Shown here piece by piece: positions 52,421-60,755 of a DNA stretch of 64,000 bases. The notes beneath the pieces were generated by a model. It was not told where the DNA came from. It saw nothing but the letters and a program-made list of their open reading frames with translations, and did no database searches. Position numbers and translations under genes: made by a program. Location of the stretch: contig NZ_JAHLEM010000010.1 in assembly GCF_018883605.1 (NCBI RefSeq), positions 1 to 64,000 of the forward strand, written 5' to 3'. This DNA comes from Streptomyces niphimycinicus. GTDB lineage: Bacteria > Actinomycetota > Actinomycetes > Streptomycetales > Streptomycetaceae. Numbering within the stretch: the first letter of the stretch is position 1; each line of letters starts with the position of its first letter.

Positions 52421-53257
52421 TCACCCCTTCAGTCCGGACGTGGCCATGCCCTGCACCAGGTAGCGCTGGAAGACGAAGAAGAACAGCACGATCGGCAGTA
52501 CCGAGATCACCGACATGGCGAACATGGGCCCGTATGCGGAGGTGCTGGACTGGTCGACGAAGCTGCTCAGGGCGAGTGTGATGGTGTACTTCTCCGGCGC
52601 GAAAAGATAGATCATCTGGGTGAAGAAGTCGTTCCACGTCCAGATGAAGGTGAAGATGGCCGTGGTGATCAGCGCGGGCCGGGCCAGCGGCAGCGTGATC
52701 GACCAGTACGTACGGAAGGGACCGCAGCCGTCGATCCGCGCGGACTCCTCCAGCTCGCGCGGCAGGCCCCGCATGAACTGGACGATGAGGAAGACGAAGA
52801 ACGCCTCGGTGGCCAGGAACTTCGGCAGGATCAGCGGCCAGAAACTGTCCACCAGACCAAGCCGGTTGAAGATGATGTACTGCGGGATCAGTACGACATG
52901 GTGCGGCAGCATCAGCGTCGCCACCATGAAGGCGAACATCACCTTGCTCATCCGGAAGCGCAGCCGGGCGAAGGCGTAGGCGGCCAGCGAGCAGGACAGC
53001 ACGTTGCCGAGGACGGCGCCCCCCGCGATCAGCAGCGTGTTGCCGAGCAGATGGGTGACGGTGACACCCGAGACCCCGTCCAGGGCGGTCGTGTAGTTCG
53101 ACCACTCCAGATGGCTGGGCCACAGATCGAGGCTCGTCATCACCTCGTCGGCCGGCTTCAGCGAGGTGGCGAGCAGCCAGGCCAGCGGATACAGCAGGAC
53201 GAGCAGCGCGGCGGCCGAGACCGTGTGCGGCAGCCACCGCTTCGTGGCGATGTTCAT
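52421..53257 (-). CDS. Carbohydrate ABC importer permease (MalG type)
   Basis: A 278-residue six-helix permease. L-A-T-S-L-K-P near residue 29 follows the first helix, and the EAA coupling loop reads E-L-E-E-S-A-R-I-D-G-C-G-P-F near 167. The short C-terminal tail ending Q-G-M-A-T-S-G-L-K-G is diagnostic for MalG-type subunits. It overlaps its MalF-type partner by ATGA. No ATPase is encoded nearby, as is common in streptomycetes, where a shared MsiK serves many sugar importers. Confidence 0.92.
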   Translation of the reverse strand: MNIATKRWLPHTVSAAALLVLLYPLAWLLATSLKPADEVMTSLDLWPSHLEWSNYTTALDGVSGVTVTHLLGNTLLIAGGAVLGNVLSCSLAAYAFARLRFRMSKVMFAFMVATLMLPHHVVLIPQYIIFNRLGLVDSFWPLILPKFLATEAFFVFLIVQFMRGLPRELEESARIDGCGPFRTYWSITLPLARPALITTAIFTFIWTWNDFFTQMIYLFAPEKYTITLALSSFVDQSSTSAYGPMFAMSVISVLPIVLFFFVFQRYLVQGMATSGLKG

Positions 53258-54225
53258 CGGCCCTCCTCATCCGCGTAGAACACCCAGGACCGGGAGGTCC
53301 GGAACAGGATCAGGGTGATCGCGCCGACGGCGATCAGCAGCAGCCAGGCCATCGCCGCCGCGTATCCCATATGCGAGGCCGTGAAGCCGCGCTCGTACAG
53401 GTACAGCGTGTAGAACATCGTGGAGTCGGCGGGTCCGCCGTCGCCGCCGCTGATGGCGAAGGCCGGGGTGAAGACCTGGAAGGAGTTGATGACCTCCAGG
53501 ACCAGGTTGAAGAAGACGACCGGGGACAGCATCGGCACGGTGATGGACATGAACTGCCGCCGGCGGCCCGCGCCGTCGAGTGCCGCTGCCTCGTAGAGGT
53601 CGGGCGAGATCTGCTGGAGGCCCGCCAGGAAGATCACCATGGGCGCGCCGAACTGCCACACCGTCAGCAGGACGACCCCGTACACCGCGAGATGCGGGTT
53701 GCCGACCCAGCCGCCGGTGTGGATACCGACCGCGTCCAGGACGCCTGCGACGGTGCCGCCGTCGTTGAACAGCGCCTTCCACACCAGGGCGATGGACATG
53801 CTCGCGCCGAGCAGCGACGGCGCGTAGAACGCGGAGCGGTAGAAGCCCCGGCCCCGGCTGAGGCTCTTCAGCAGCATCGCCACGCCGAGGGCGAGGCCCA
53901 GCTTCAGCGGGACGGCCACGACGACGTACAGCATCGTGGTGCCGACCGACCGCCAGTAGCGGGGGTCCTCGGTCAGCATCTCCCGGTAGTTGCGCAGGCC
54001 CACCCAGTGCGGCGGGTCGAACAGGTTGTAGTCCGTGAACGACAGGTACAGGGACACGGCCATCGGCACGAGGGTCAGCACGACCGCGCCGATCATCCAC
54101 GGGGAGAGAAACACATAGGCGGGCCACTGCCGTTCCCGCACCGGGCGCCGCTTGCTCCTGCGCGGGCGCGGATCCGTTGTGCGGACGGTGCGCGCGGGCG
54201 CCCTCGTGGTCGAGACCGTGCTCAT
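53254..54225 (-). CDS. Carbohydrate ABC importer permease (MalF type)
   Basis: A 323-residue permease with a basic N-terminal tail, about six helices, F-T-D-Y-N-L-F near residue 68, and the EAA loop L-Y-E-A-A-A-L-D-G-A-G near 211. It pairs with the MalG-type subunit. Start and stop both overlap neighbours (ATGA), so binding protein and permeases are strictly co-translated. Confidence 0.92.
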   Translation of the reverse strand: MSTVSTTRAPARTVRTTDPRPRRSKRRPVRERQWPAYVFLSPWMIGAVVLTLVPMAVSLYLSFTDYNLFDPPHWVGLRNYREMLTEDPRYWRSVGTTMLYVVVAVPLKLGLALGVAMLLKSLSRGRGFYRSAFYAPSLLGASMSIALVWKALFNDGGTVAGVLDAVGIHTGGWVGNPHLAVYGVVLLTVWQFGAPMVIFLAGLQQISPDLYEAAALDGAGRRRQFMSITVPMLSPVVFFNLVLEVINSFQVFTPAFAISGGDGGPADSTMFYTLYLYERGFTASHMGYAAAMAWLLLIAVGAITLILFRTSRSWVFYADEEGR

Positions 54226-55592
54226 GACCTCAGCTCCCGGTTCGCCTCGTCGATGAATTCACGGGCGGCCTCGCGCGGGGTGGCCATCCCGTAGATCATG
54301 CGCTGGTGGATGCGCTTGAACGCCGTCTGGATCGCGAGATCGCCGGGCGGCGGTGCGGTCGGCGGGATGTCCAGGCCGTACTTCTCCATCGTCTGCGCGT
54401 AGTCGTAGATCTCCCGCTCCGCTCCCTCGAGCGTCTTGGCGACCCGGGCGGCGATCTTGCGGTTGGGCGGGGTGGACCGGGAGAAGCCGAGGATGTCGCC
54501 CGCCCGTGGGTCGTTCAGGAGGAAGTCGATCAACTGGGCCGCCTCCTTGGGGTGCTTGCTCCGCGAGCCGATGCCGAGGAGCATGCTCGGCTTGAAGTAC
54601 GTGCCCTGGTGGCCGCCGGTCGTGGGCACGGGCGCGAAGTGGATGTTCTCGCCGAGCAGGGCCGTGTACCCGGGGAACGGCGCGTCCCAGGTGAAGTCGG
54701 CGGCCCCGAGGCGGCGGCCGATGGGGCTGGTCTCGGTGCTCTTGGCCTGCACGGTGTCCCGGGCCTGGGCGATGGCGCCTTCTTCGCGGAGTGTGTTGAG
54801 GAACGACCAGAAGGCGGTTAGGTCGTCCTCGGTGAAGCCGAGTTTCGTCTGGTCCGCGTAGAGGTTCTTGCCGCGGCCGCGCAGCCAGGTCTCGAAGACG
54901 TCCTCGTTGCCACCGCCGTCGTTGGCGCCGGTGAAGTGGCGTCCGTCGGGCGACTTCATGCCCAGGGCGGCGATCTTCTTGTTGGCCTTCGCCCAGTCCT
55001 GCCAGGTCCAACTCGGCTGGGGCGTCGGGATACCGGCCTGTCTGTAGACGGCGGAGTCGTAGGCGTATCCGGTGATGCCACGCCCCATGGGCAGGGCGAA
55101 CTGCCGGCCCTGGTAGGTGCCGGTGCGCAGGAAGTCCTTGTCCATATCGGACGTGCGGATCGTGCGGTCCTCGATGACACCGTCCAGCGGCATGATCGCC
55201 TTGCCGCCCGCGTACTGGGAAATCTGCCGGTAGTCGAGCTGGACCACATCGGGCACACCGCCACCGGCGGCCTGCGTTGCCAGCTTCTGGAGATACGAGG
55301 TGAAGTCGCCGTTCGATGTGCGCACGGTGACACCGGGGTGTTCCTTCTCGAAGAGGCGGATCGCCTTCTCGGTGCGCGCGGCACGGTCGTCGTTGCCCCA
55401 CCAGGAGAATCGGAGGGTGATGCCGGAGGTGTCGCCGCTCGCGGCGGAGCACGCGGAGAGCGTGCCGGTCAGGGCGGTGCTGAGGCCGACGGCGGCGACC
55501 GCCAGGACGGCCCGGCGGCTCGGGCGCGGGGGTCGGCCGCCCTTGTCGCGCGGCCGGGACACGCCGACCGCCGCATGCGTCGTGCTCACCAT
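54222..55592 (-). CDS. Sugar ABC importer solute-binding lipoprotein, family 1
   Basis: A 456-residue binding protein. S-R-R-A-V-L near residue 25 is Tat-like, and L-S-A-C-S near 45 is the lipobox. I-T-L-R-F-S-W-W-G-N-D near 57 and F-E-K-E-H-P-G-V-T-V near 79 are typical of family 1 sugar binders. With the other genes it likely binds a xylan- or pectin-derived oligosaccharide. Its start overlaps the end of the DUF6807 gene by seven bases. Confidence 0.9.
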   Translation of the reverse strand: MVSTTHAAVGVSRPRDKGGRPPRPSRRAVLAVAAVGLSTALTGTLSACSAASGDTSGITLRFSWWGNDDRAARTEKAIRLFEKEHPGVTVRTSNGDFTSYLQKLATQAAGGGVPDVVQLDYRQISQYAGGKAIMPLDGVIEDRTIRTSDMDKDFLRTGTYQGRQFALPMGRGITGYAYDSAVYRQAGIPTPQPSWTWQDWAKANKKIAALGMKSPDGRHFTGANDGGGNEDVFETWLRGRGKNLYADQTKLGFTEDDLTAFWSFLNTLREEGAIAQARDTVQAKSTETSPIGRRLGAADFTWDAPFPGYTALLGENIHFAPVPTTGGHQGTYFKPSMLLGIGSRSKHPKEAAQLIDFLLNDPRAGDILGFSRSTPPNRKIAARVAKTLEGAEREIYDYAQTMEKYGLDIPPTAPPPGDLAIQTAFKRIHQRMIYGMATPREAAREFIDEANRELRS

Positions 55593-56509
55593 GTCTGCCT
55601 GCCCAGGTGGGCGGTGACCTGCTCGCGGTCCCAGGCGCCGTCGGCGACGGTGACCCGGTAGCCGCGGGAGAGGGTGTCGCCGGGGGCGAGGACGAGCTCC
55701 TCATGGAACGCCCAGGACGGGGCGACCGCGGCGAACGGGTCGCTGCGCACGAACCAGTGCGCCGGGTGCGTCCCCTTCTCACCCGCGTGATCGTTGGCCG
55801 GGGCGTGCTCGAAGACGACCGTGGCGTGGCCGTCGCGCCCGTCGTGCTCACCGACGTACGCCAGCCAGGGCGCCTGGCTGCCCATGAGGTCGCCGCCGTC
55901 CGCCTCGGCGGTGAAGACATGACCGTCGCGGAAGGCGCGCGGGCCCCGCCAGAACAGGCCGGTGTATCCGGCGGCCGGGCGGCCGTGGGTGGTGGGGCTG
56001 CCGAAACGCAGCGGTTCCCCCCGGCGGTTGGTGATCGCCGAAGTCCAGGTCAACGACCAGCTTCCGGCCCGCGGATCGACCTCGCCCACCTCGATGCGGC
56101 GCTCCTCCTCGGCCCACAGTTCACCGTCGTACGGATGCCAGGTCAGGCGCTCGGCGATCACGGCCCGGTCGTCCACGGCGGAGACCTCCTCGAACGCGAC
56201 ATGCGCCATCGAGCCGATCCGCTCGGGCAGCGCGACATACCCCTCGCCGTGGACATAGGTGTTCCCGCCCCACAGGTTCTGCCCCGACAGATGGGAGGCC
56301 GTGAGCTGGAGCCCCTTGTGCCAGCGGTGGTCGTTGGGGCGGTAATCGGTGACCAGCCCGCCGGAGAGGGTCCGGACCGGGTGCAGATACGGCTTGGGGG
56401 CCTCCCACGGGGCTTCGGGGCGGTACACATAGGCGAACAATTCGGTGCCGGTCGCCTCGTGGGCCACGGTGATGCGGTCACCGTGGGCGTGGGTCAGTGC
56501 GAGCGTCAT
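55586..56509 (-). CDS. DUF6807 (PmoA-like) family protein
   Basis: A 307-residue beta-rich protein: F-A-Y-V-Y-R-P near residue 25, P-Y-L-H-P-V-R-T-L-S-G near 40, and D-H-R-W-H-K-G-L near 59 mark the family once called methane oxygenase PmoA-like. Such genes are found beside Gfo/Idh oxidoreductases in sugar operons and have no established enzymatic role. The ATG at 56509 overlaps the Gfo/Idh stop; the much longer frame upstream is an out-of-frame reading of that gene. Confidence 0.82.
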   Translation of the reverse strand: MTLALTHAHGDRITVAHEATGTELFAYVYRPEAPWEAPKPYLHPVRTLSGGLVTDYRPNDHRWHKGLQLTASHLSGQNLWGGNTYVHGEGYVALPERIGSMAHVAFEEVSAVDDRAVIAERLTWHPYDGELWAEEERRIEVGEVDPRAGSWSLTWTSAITNRRGEPLRFGSPTTHGRPAAGYTGLFWRGPRAFRDGHVFTAEADGGDLMGSQAPWLAYVGEHDGRDGHATVVFEHAPANDHAGEKGTHPAHWFVRSDPFAAVAPSWAFHEELVLAPGDTLSRGYRVTVADGAWDREQVTAHLGRQTW

Positions 56510-57654
56510 GCGGGGGCCTCTTCCTTGCCGGTGGTGTCCGGCGCCCAGCCCTGGGCGCCGCCGTGCAGCTCGGTGTAGTAGGGGTCGCCGGGTCCGATCT
56601 CCCCCGCGCGGACCGGGGTGTCGGTGAACGCGGACTTGTACAGGGCGGTGATGAACTCGAGCGTCTGCCGGCCGCCCGCGCCGCTGGTCGCGTGGCGCCG
56701 TCCCGCCCTGATGTCGGCCACCAGGGCACGGAGCTGCGCCAGGTGCGAGCTGGGCTCGTCCGTACCGAAGTCGCGCCAGGCGGCCACGGTCTCCTCGGGG
56801 ACACCGGGGGCCGGGGTGATGCGCCAGTCCGCGTTGCGGTAGCCGTACAGGTTGGTCAGTTCGATCGTGGCGAGCTCGCAGTCGATGCGGATGCGGCTCA
56901 CCTCGTCGGGGCTCAGCACGCTGTTGACCACGGTGGCCACGGCGCCGCTCGCGAACCTCACCTGCGCCGTGGACACGTCCTCGGTCTCGACGCCGTGCAC
57001 GAGCCGCGCCGCCATCCCCCGCACCTCGCTCCAGGGACCCATCAGGTCCAGCAGCAGATCCGTCTGGTGGATGCCGTGCCCCATGGCGGGCCCGCCGCCC
57101 TCGGTCGCCCACCGCCCGCGCCATGGAACGGAGTAGTAGGCGGCGTCCCGGTACCAGGTGGTCTGGCAGTGGGCGACGAGCGGGCGGCCGAACGCCCCCT
57201 CCCGCAGCAGTCGCCGCACATGGCGCGCGCCGGAGCCGAACCGGTGCTGGAAGACGATGGAGGCGTACGGTCCCGCGTCCCCGGGCGTCTCGGCCGCCTC
57301 GATGGCATCGAAGTCGGCGAGGGACGGGCACGGCGGCTTCTCGCACCACACCCAGGCGCCGGCCTTCAGCGCGGTCACCGCCTGGTCGCGGTGGACGGCG
57401 GGCGGCGTGCACAACACCACCAGATCGGGGCGCAGTTCGGCCAGGGTGGCGTCGAGGTCCGTCGAGGCGTACGGAATCCCGGCGCCGGCCGCGAACGCGC
57501 GCACCGCGTCCATGTCGACGTCGACGGCGGCGACGATCTCCACCTCGCCCGCGTCGGCCAGCGTGCGCAGCGCGGGCAGATGGCTGGAGCGCGCGATGCC
57601 CCCGGTGCCGACCACGGCGGTGCGCAGTGGGGTGGTGGAGCGGTGCGAAGACAT
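56506..57654 (-). CDS. Gfo/Idh/MocA-family sugar oxidoreductase
   Basis: A 382-residue NAD(P)-dependent oxidoreductase. V-V-G-T-G-G-I-A near residue 14 is the nucleotide motif, C-E-K-P-P near 104 holds the catalytic Lys, and G-H-G-I-H-Q-T-D-L-L near 192 carries the conserved Asp/His. It heads the long operon 44000-57654 and probably oxidises the imported sugar or an epimerisation intermediate. ATG 57654 has gagaggg upstream; an in-frame start at 57699 is less likely. Two LacI-type operators lie upstream. Confidence 0.88.
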   Translation of the reverse strand: MSSHRSTTPLRTAVVGTGGIARSSHLPALRTLADAGEVEIVAAVDVDMDAVRAFAAGAGIPYASTDLDATLAELRPDLVVLCTPPAVHRDQAVTALKAGAWVWCEKPPCPSLADFDAIEAAETPGDAGPYASIVFQHRFGSGARHVRRLLREGAFGRPLVAHCQTTWYRDAAYYSVPWRGRWATEGGGPAMGHGIHQTDLLLDLMGPWSEVRGMAARLVHGVETEDVSTAQVRFASGAVATVVNSVLSPDEVSRIRIDCELATIELTNLYGYRNADWRITPAPGVPEETVAAWRDFGTDEPSSHLAQLRALVADIRAGRRHATSGAGGRQTLEFITALYKSAFTDTPVRAGEIGPGDPYYTELHGGAQGWAPDTTGKEEAPA

Positions 57655-57758
57655 GCGGACCCTCTCAGAGATGTGCGGTGAGCGCGGCGCCGTGGGCATG
57701 GGCCGGCAGCCCGGACCGTCCGACGGACAGCCGTCGGCCGCCCTCGTGACGCCCCCGG

Positions 57759-57774
57759 TAGCAACCGCTTGCTA
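57759..57774. promoter_or_regulatory. LacI-type operator 1
   Basis: tagcaaccgcttgcta fits the GCAA-n-CG-n-TTGC operator style of LacI/GalR proteins, with 6-bp outer arms and one mismatched pair inside. It is 105 bases upstream of the Gfo/Idh operon start and 141 bases from the divergent lacI-type gene. Confidence 0.65.
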
Positions 57775-57780
57775 TCGATT

Positions 57781-57798
57781 GGTTCCAACGTTGTAACC
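57781..57798. promoter_or_regulatory. LacI-type operator 2
   Basis: ggttccaacgttgtaacc is an 18-bp palindrome, broken only at one symmetric pair of positions. It begins 22 bases (two turns) after the start of operator 1, so two LacI dimers could bind on the same face. Confidence 0.65.
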
Positions 57799-57915
57799 GC
57801 GAAATCTCGCCACGGTCAACCCCTTGTCAGGAACGGGATTCCGAGCGGCCCCGGCGCTGACAGCCCGCCGAGATCCCTGCATAATGCGGAGAAACACAGG
57901 TGAGGAGGTCGGTCA

Positions 57916-58959
57916 GTGGCCGCGGTGACACTCAAGGACGTGGCGGAGCGGGCAGGAGTCTCGATCAAGACCGTGTCCAACGTTGTACGCGATGCTCCCC
58001 GCGTATCCGAGGCCACGCGGAAGCGCGTACTGAAGGCGGTGCACGAGCTGGGCTACCGGCCGAACCCGTCGGCCCGCCGCCTGCGCACCGGGCACAGCGG
58101 CCTGATCGGCCTCGCCGTCCCGGATCTGGCGAAGCCGTACTTCGCCGAACTCGCCCAGCACGTTCGGGCCGAGGCCGCGCCGCTGGGCCTGACCGTCCTG
58201 ATCGAGGAGACGCTGGGCGATGCCACGGAGGAACTGCGCCTGGCCACCGGCGTCGGCGCGTCACTGCTGGACGGTGTGATCCTGTCGCCCCTGCGTGTCT
58301 CGCCCGACGAACTCGCAGCCGTGGCCAACGAGTTCCCGCTGGTTCTGCTCGGCGAGCGCAGCTACGAGCGCGACCAGGTGGGGGCCGACCACGTCCTGAT
58401 CGACAACGTGGCGGCGGCGCGCGACGCCACCGCCCACCTGGCCGGGCTCGGCCGTACGCGGATCGCCGCCATCGGTGTGGACCAGCAGGCGTCGGCGACC
58501 AGCCGGCAGCGCCTGGAGGGCTTCCAGCTCGCCCTGCACGAGGCCGGGGTGACCTACGACCCCCGGCTGGCGCCCGCCATCAAGGAGTTCGACCGGCGCA
58601 ACGGCCTGCTGGCGATGCGCGCCCTGGCCGCCCTGCCGGCCGGTGTACGCCCCGACGCGGTCTTCTGCTTCAGCGACCTGCTGGCCGTCGGCGCCCAACG
58701 CGCCCTGTTCGAGGCGGGGTTGAACATCCCGGACGACGTCGCCGTGGCCAGCATCGACGGCTCCGACGAGGCGCTCTACAGCACGCCGTCCCTCACCTCC
58801 GTGGTCCCCGACAAGACCGCCATCGCCTCACTGGCCGTGAAGTGCCTGGCGGCCCGCATCCGCTCGGACGTGCCCCTGCCGTTCGAGGTGCATACGGCTC
58901 CGCACTGGCTGCACGCCCGGGAATCCACGAACGGCGGGCGCCAGCAGCTTTTTCCCTGA
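57916..58959 (+). CDS. LacI-family transcriptional regulator
   Basis: A 347-residue LacI protein: V-T-L-K-D-V-A-E-R-A-G-V-S-I-K-T-V-S-N-V-V near residues 4-24 is the helix-turn-helix, P-N-P-S-A-R-R-L near 50 the hinge, and the effector domain has G-L-A-V-P-D-L near 65, F-C-F-S-D-L-L near 252 and V-A-S-I-D-G-S near 276. It is divergent from the operon 44000-57654, with two LacI-type operators between, so it almost surely represses that operon until the sugar is bound. The GTG start at 57916 follows tgaggaggtcg. Confidence 0.92.
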   Translation: MAAVTLKDVAERAGVSIKTVSNVVRDAPRVSEATRKRVLKAVHELGYRPNPSARRLRTGHSGLIGLAVPDLAKPYFAELAQHVRAEAAPLGLTVLIEETLGDATEELRLATGVGASLLDGVILSPLRVSPDELAAVANEFPLVLLGERSYERDQVGADHVLIDNVAAARDATAHLAGLGRTRIAAIGVDQQASATSRQRLEGFQLALHEAGVTYDPRLAPAIKEFDRRNGLLAMRALAALPAGVRPDAVFCFSDLLAVGAQRALFEAGLNIPDDVAVASIDGSDEALYSTPSLTSVVPDKTAIASLAVKCLAARIRSDVPLPFEVHTAPHWLHARESTNGGRQQLFP

Positions 58960-58960
58960 C

Positions 58961-59021
58961 CGCTTTTCCCTGATCCGGACCGACTTTTCGCTGACCCGGA
59001 CCGACTCTTCGCTGATCCGGG
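58961..59021. repeat. Three imperfect 20-21 bp tandem repeats
   Basis: Starting directly after the LacI stop, cgcttttccctgatccggac, a cgacttttcgctgacccgga-type unit, and cgactcttcgctgatccggg follow one another. The first unit also resembles the last coding bases of the LacI gene. The region to 59063 holds nothing else. It is probably a slippage product. Confidence 0.75.
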
Positions 59022-59063
59022 CCGGGGGCCGCCAGTCGAAGGACGGCCCCTCGGCGACGGCGC

Positions 59064-59357
59064 TCAGCCGCTCCTGGTGACGGTCAGACGCCGCCAGCTC
59101 GCGGTCCCGGCCTGGTCACGTACCCCGATCGCACCCCGGGTGAAGGAACAGCCCGGATCCTGGTAGGCGAAACCGACCGGCTTGGCGGGGGAGCCCGCGG
59201 GCCTGCCGGTCACCGTGAGGGTGCAGCCCACGGCCTTCACCGTCAGGTGGTACCAGGCCCCGGTGGGCAGGCCGCCGGGGACGGCTGTCTGCGCCAGCTC
59301 CTTCCAGGCACCGTGCTGCTTGCCGAGGACGATTCGCCGCGACGACACACCGACGTA
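59064..59357 (-). pseudogene. 3' remnant of an interrupted secreted-glycosidase-like gene
   Basis: The 98 codons behind the IS end read L-P-T-G-A-W-Y-H-L-T-V-K-A-V-G-C-T-L-T-V, then G-A-I-G-V-R-D-Q-A-G-T-A-S-W-R-R-L-T-V: the end of a LamG/DUF1080-like beta-sandwich domain, as found in sugar-acting secreted proteins. The 5' part of that gene is not on the other side of the element, so insertion was accompanied by deletion. Confidence 0.6.
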
Positions 59358-60488
59358 TTGACTTCCGCTCCCCGGCCTAAAGGCTGTGGATTCCCACCAC
59401 GGTCGGCTGACCGCCGCGTTGATGTCCCGGTCGAGGACGGCTCCGCAGGCTCCGCATTCCCACACTCGGATGTGCAGGGGCTTGGGGCCGTCCTTGACGC
59501 CGCACTGCGAGCAGACCTGGGAGGTCGGTTCGAACCGTCCGATGCGGTGGAAGCCGCGGCCGAACTTCGCGGCCTTGTACTCCAGCATCGTCACGAATGC
59601 GGACCATCCAGCGTCGTGCACGGACTTGGCCAGGCGTGTACGGGCGAGTCCCTTCACCGCCAGGTCTTCCACTGCGACCGCTTGGTTATCGCGGATCAGC
59701 CGGGTGGAGAGCTGGTGGTGGAACTCGCGCCGCGCGTCGGTGACCTGCGCGTGAGCGCGGGCGACCTTGATCCTGGCCTTGTTCCGGTTGTTCGAGCCCT
59801 TCCCCTTGCGGCTGAGGGCCTGCTGTGCGCGCTTGAGCTTCTTCTCGGCCCGGCGCAGGAAGCGAGGAGCGTCGATCTTCGTGCCGTCGGACAAGACGGC
59901 GAAATGCCCCAGCCCCAGGTCGATGCCGACGGTCTGATCGCTCTCCGCTGAGGTGACGGGCTCGGTGGCCACAACGAAGCTTGCGAAGTACCTTCCGGCC
60001 GCGTCCTTGATCACGGTCACCGTGGAGGGGGCCGAGGGAAGGCTGCGGGGCCACTTCACCCGCACGTCCCCGATCTTCGGCAAGGACAGGTCGCCGCCGG
60101 TGGTGATCTTCCAACGGGCGTTCGCGGTGAAACGTACTGCCTGCCGGTTGTCCTTGCGGGACTTGAGCCGGGGCGCACCCATGCGCGGGCGCTTGCCCTT
60201 CAGCCCGTCGAAGAAGTTCCGGTACGCGGCGTCCAGGTCCCGCAGGGACTGCTGGAGCACGACAGCGGACACCTTGCCGAGCCACGCGCGCTCTTCGGTG
60301 AGCTTGGCCTGGGTGATCAGCAGCTTGGACAGGTCCCCCGTCTTCGGGAACGCCTCGCCTGTGGCGCGGGCGATCTCACGGGCGCGAAGCGCGTCGTTGT
60401 AGACCACCCGTGCACACCCGAACGCCCTGGCCAGCGCTGAGCGCTGAGGACCGTTCTGGTACAGACGGAAGCTGTACCTCAACTGCAT
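59064..60488 (-). CDS. tnpB: IS605-family TnpB nuclease with read-through C-terminal extension
   Basis: Residues 1-377 are a complete TnpB: the N-terminal M-Q-L-R-Y-S-F-R-L-Y...A-F-G-C-A-R-V-V-Y-N region, RuvC Asp in G-I-D-L-G-L-G near 190, Glu in V-A-V-E-D-L-A near 275, zinc ribbon C-S-Q-C...C-G-A-C near 332-353, and last Asp in L-D-R-D-I-N-A-A near 358. TnpB is an RNA-guided DNA nuclease. The frame does not stop at the element end (about 59358) but runs on for 98 codons through what was a host gene, giving an unusual 474-residue product. ATG 60488 is chosen (weak agggtga site); GTG 60497 is an alternative. The gene is divergent from the tnpA remnant. Confidence 0.88.
   Translation of the reverse strand: MQLRYSFRLYQNGPQRSALARAFGCARVVYNDALRAREIARATGEAFPKTGDLSKLLITQAKLTEERAWLGKVSAVVLQQSLRDLDAAYRNFFDGLKGKRPRMGAPRLKSRKDNRQAVRFTANARWKITTGGDLSLPKIGDVRVKWPRSLPSAPSTVTVIKDAAGRYFASFVVATEPVTSAESDQTVGIDLGLGHFAVLSDGTKIDAPRFLRRAEKKLKRAQQALSRKGKGSNNRNKARIKVARAHAQVTDARREFHHQLSTRLIRDNQAVAVEDLAVKGLARTRLAKSVHDAGWSAFVTMLEYKAAKFGRGFHRIGRFEPTSQVCSQCGVKDGPKPLHIRVWECGACGAVLDRDINAAVSRPWWESTAFRPGSGSQYVGVSSRRIVLGKQHGAWKELAQTAVPGGLPTGAWYHLTVKAVGCTLTVTGRPAGSPAKPVGFAYQDPGCSFTRGAIGVRDQAGTASWRRLTVTRSG
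59338..59480 (-). ncRNA. Probable TnpB omega-RNA end and guide
   Basis: On the - strand the 3' part of tnpB ends in a hairpin (agcct-tta-aggcc type, 59371-59388), then ggagcgg and aagtcaa at the element boundary, the arrangement in which IS605-family omega-RNA passes from scaffold to guide. The adjoining host sequence from 59357 downward would be the guide. The 5' limit is not defined by the sequence. Confidence 0.45.
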
Positions 60489-60721
60489 GTCGATCACCCT
60501 AAGACAGTTGGGCCATGGCTGAGAATCAGAACATCTGTACTGGTCGGCACTGCACTTTCGCCCTCCACGCGCAGTTGGTTTTTGTGACGAAGTACCGGCA
60601 CAAGGTCTTCAAGGACACTCACCTGACGCGCATGGAGGAGATCATGCGGGCCGTCTGCGCCGACTTCGTGTGCGAGCTGATCGAGTTCGACGGCGAGAAC
60701 AACCACGTCCACCTGCTCGTT
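59358..60721. mobile_element. IS200/IS605-family insertion, truncated at the tnpA side
   Basis: Divergent tnpA and tnpB, as in IS605. The tnpB-side end is placed at ttgac (59358-59362), next to its subterminal hairpin. The other end is lost: tnpA stops matching its family at about 60721 and the sulfatase gene ends 35 bases later. The element cannot move itself but keeps a full-looking tnpB. Confidence 0.75.
60515..60721 (+). pseudogene. Truncated TnpA (Y1 HUH transposase)
   Basis: The first 69 codons match IS200/IS605 TnpA (C-T-F-A-L-H-A-Q-L-V-F-V-T-K-Y-R near residue 13, then F-D-G-E-N-N-H-V-H-L-L-V with the HUH histidines). The half with the catalytic Tyr is gone; the frame continues to 60823 in unrelated sequence that is antisense to the sulfatase. 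It is inactive. Confidence 0.85.
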
Positions 60722-60755
60722 CCGGTTCTCCCAGCACGCGGGTGCCGTCGCTGTC

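Noticed and set aside
57977-57988. A second copy of tccaacgttgta as an auxiliary LacI operator
   Set aside because: It lies in the LacI coding sequence at the codons for the conserved helix-turn-helix residues V-S-N-V-V, so the match is explained by coding.
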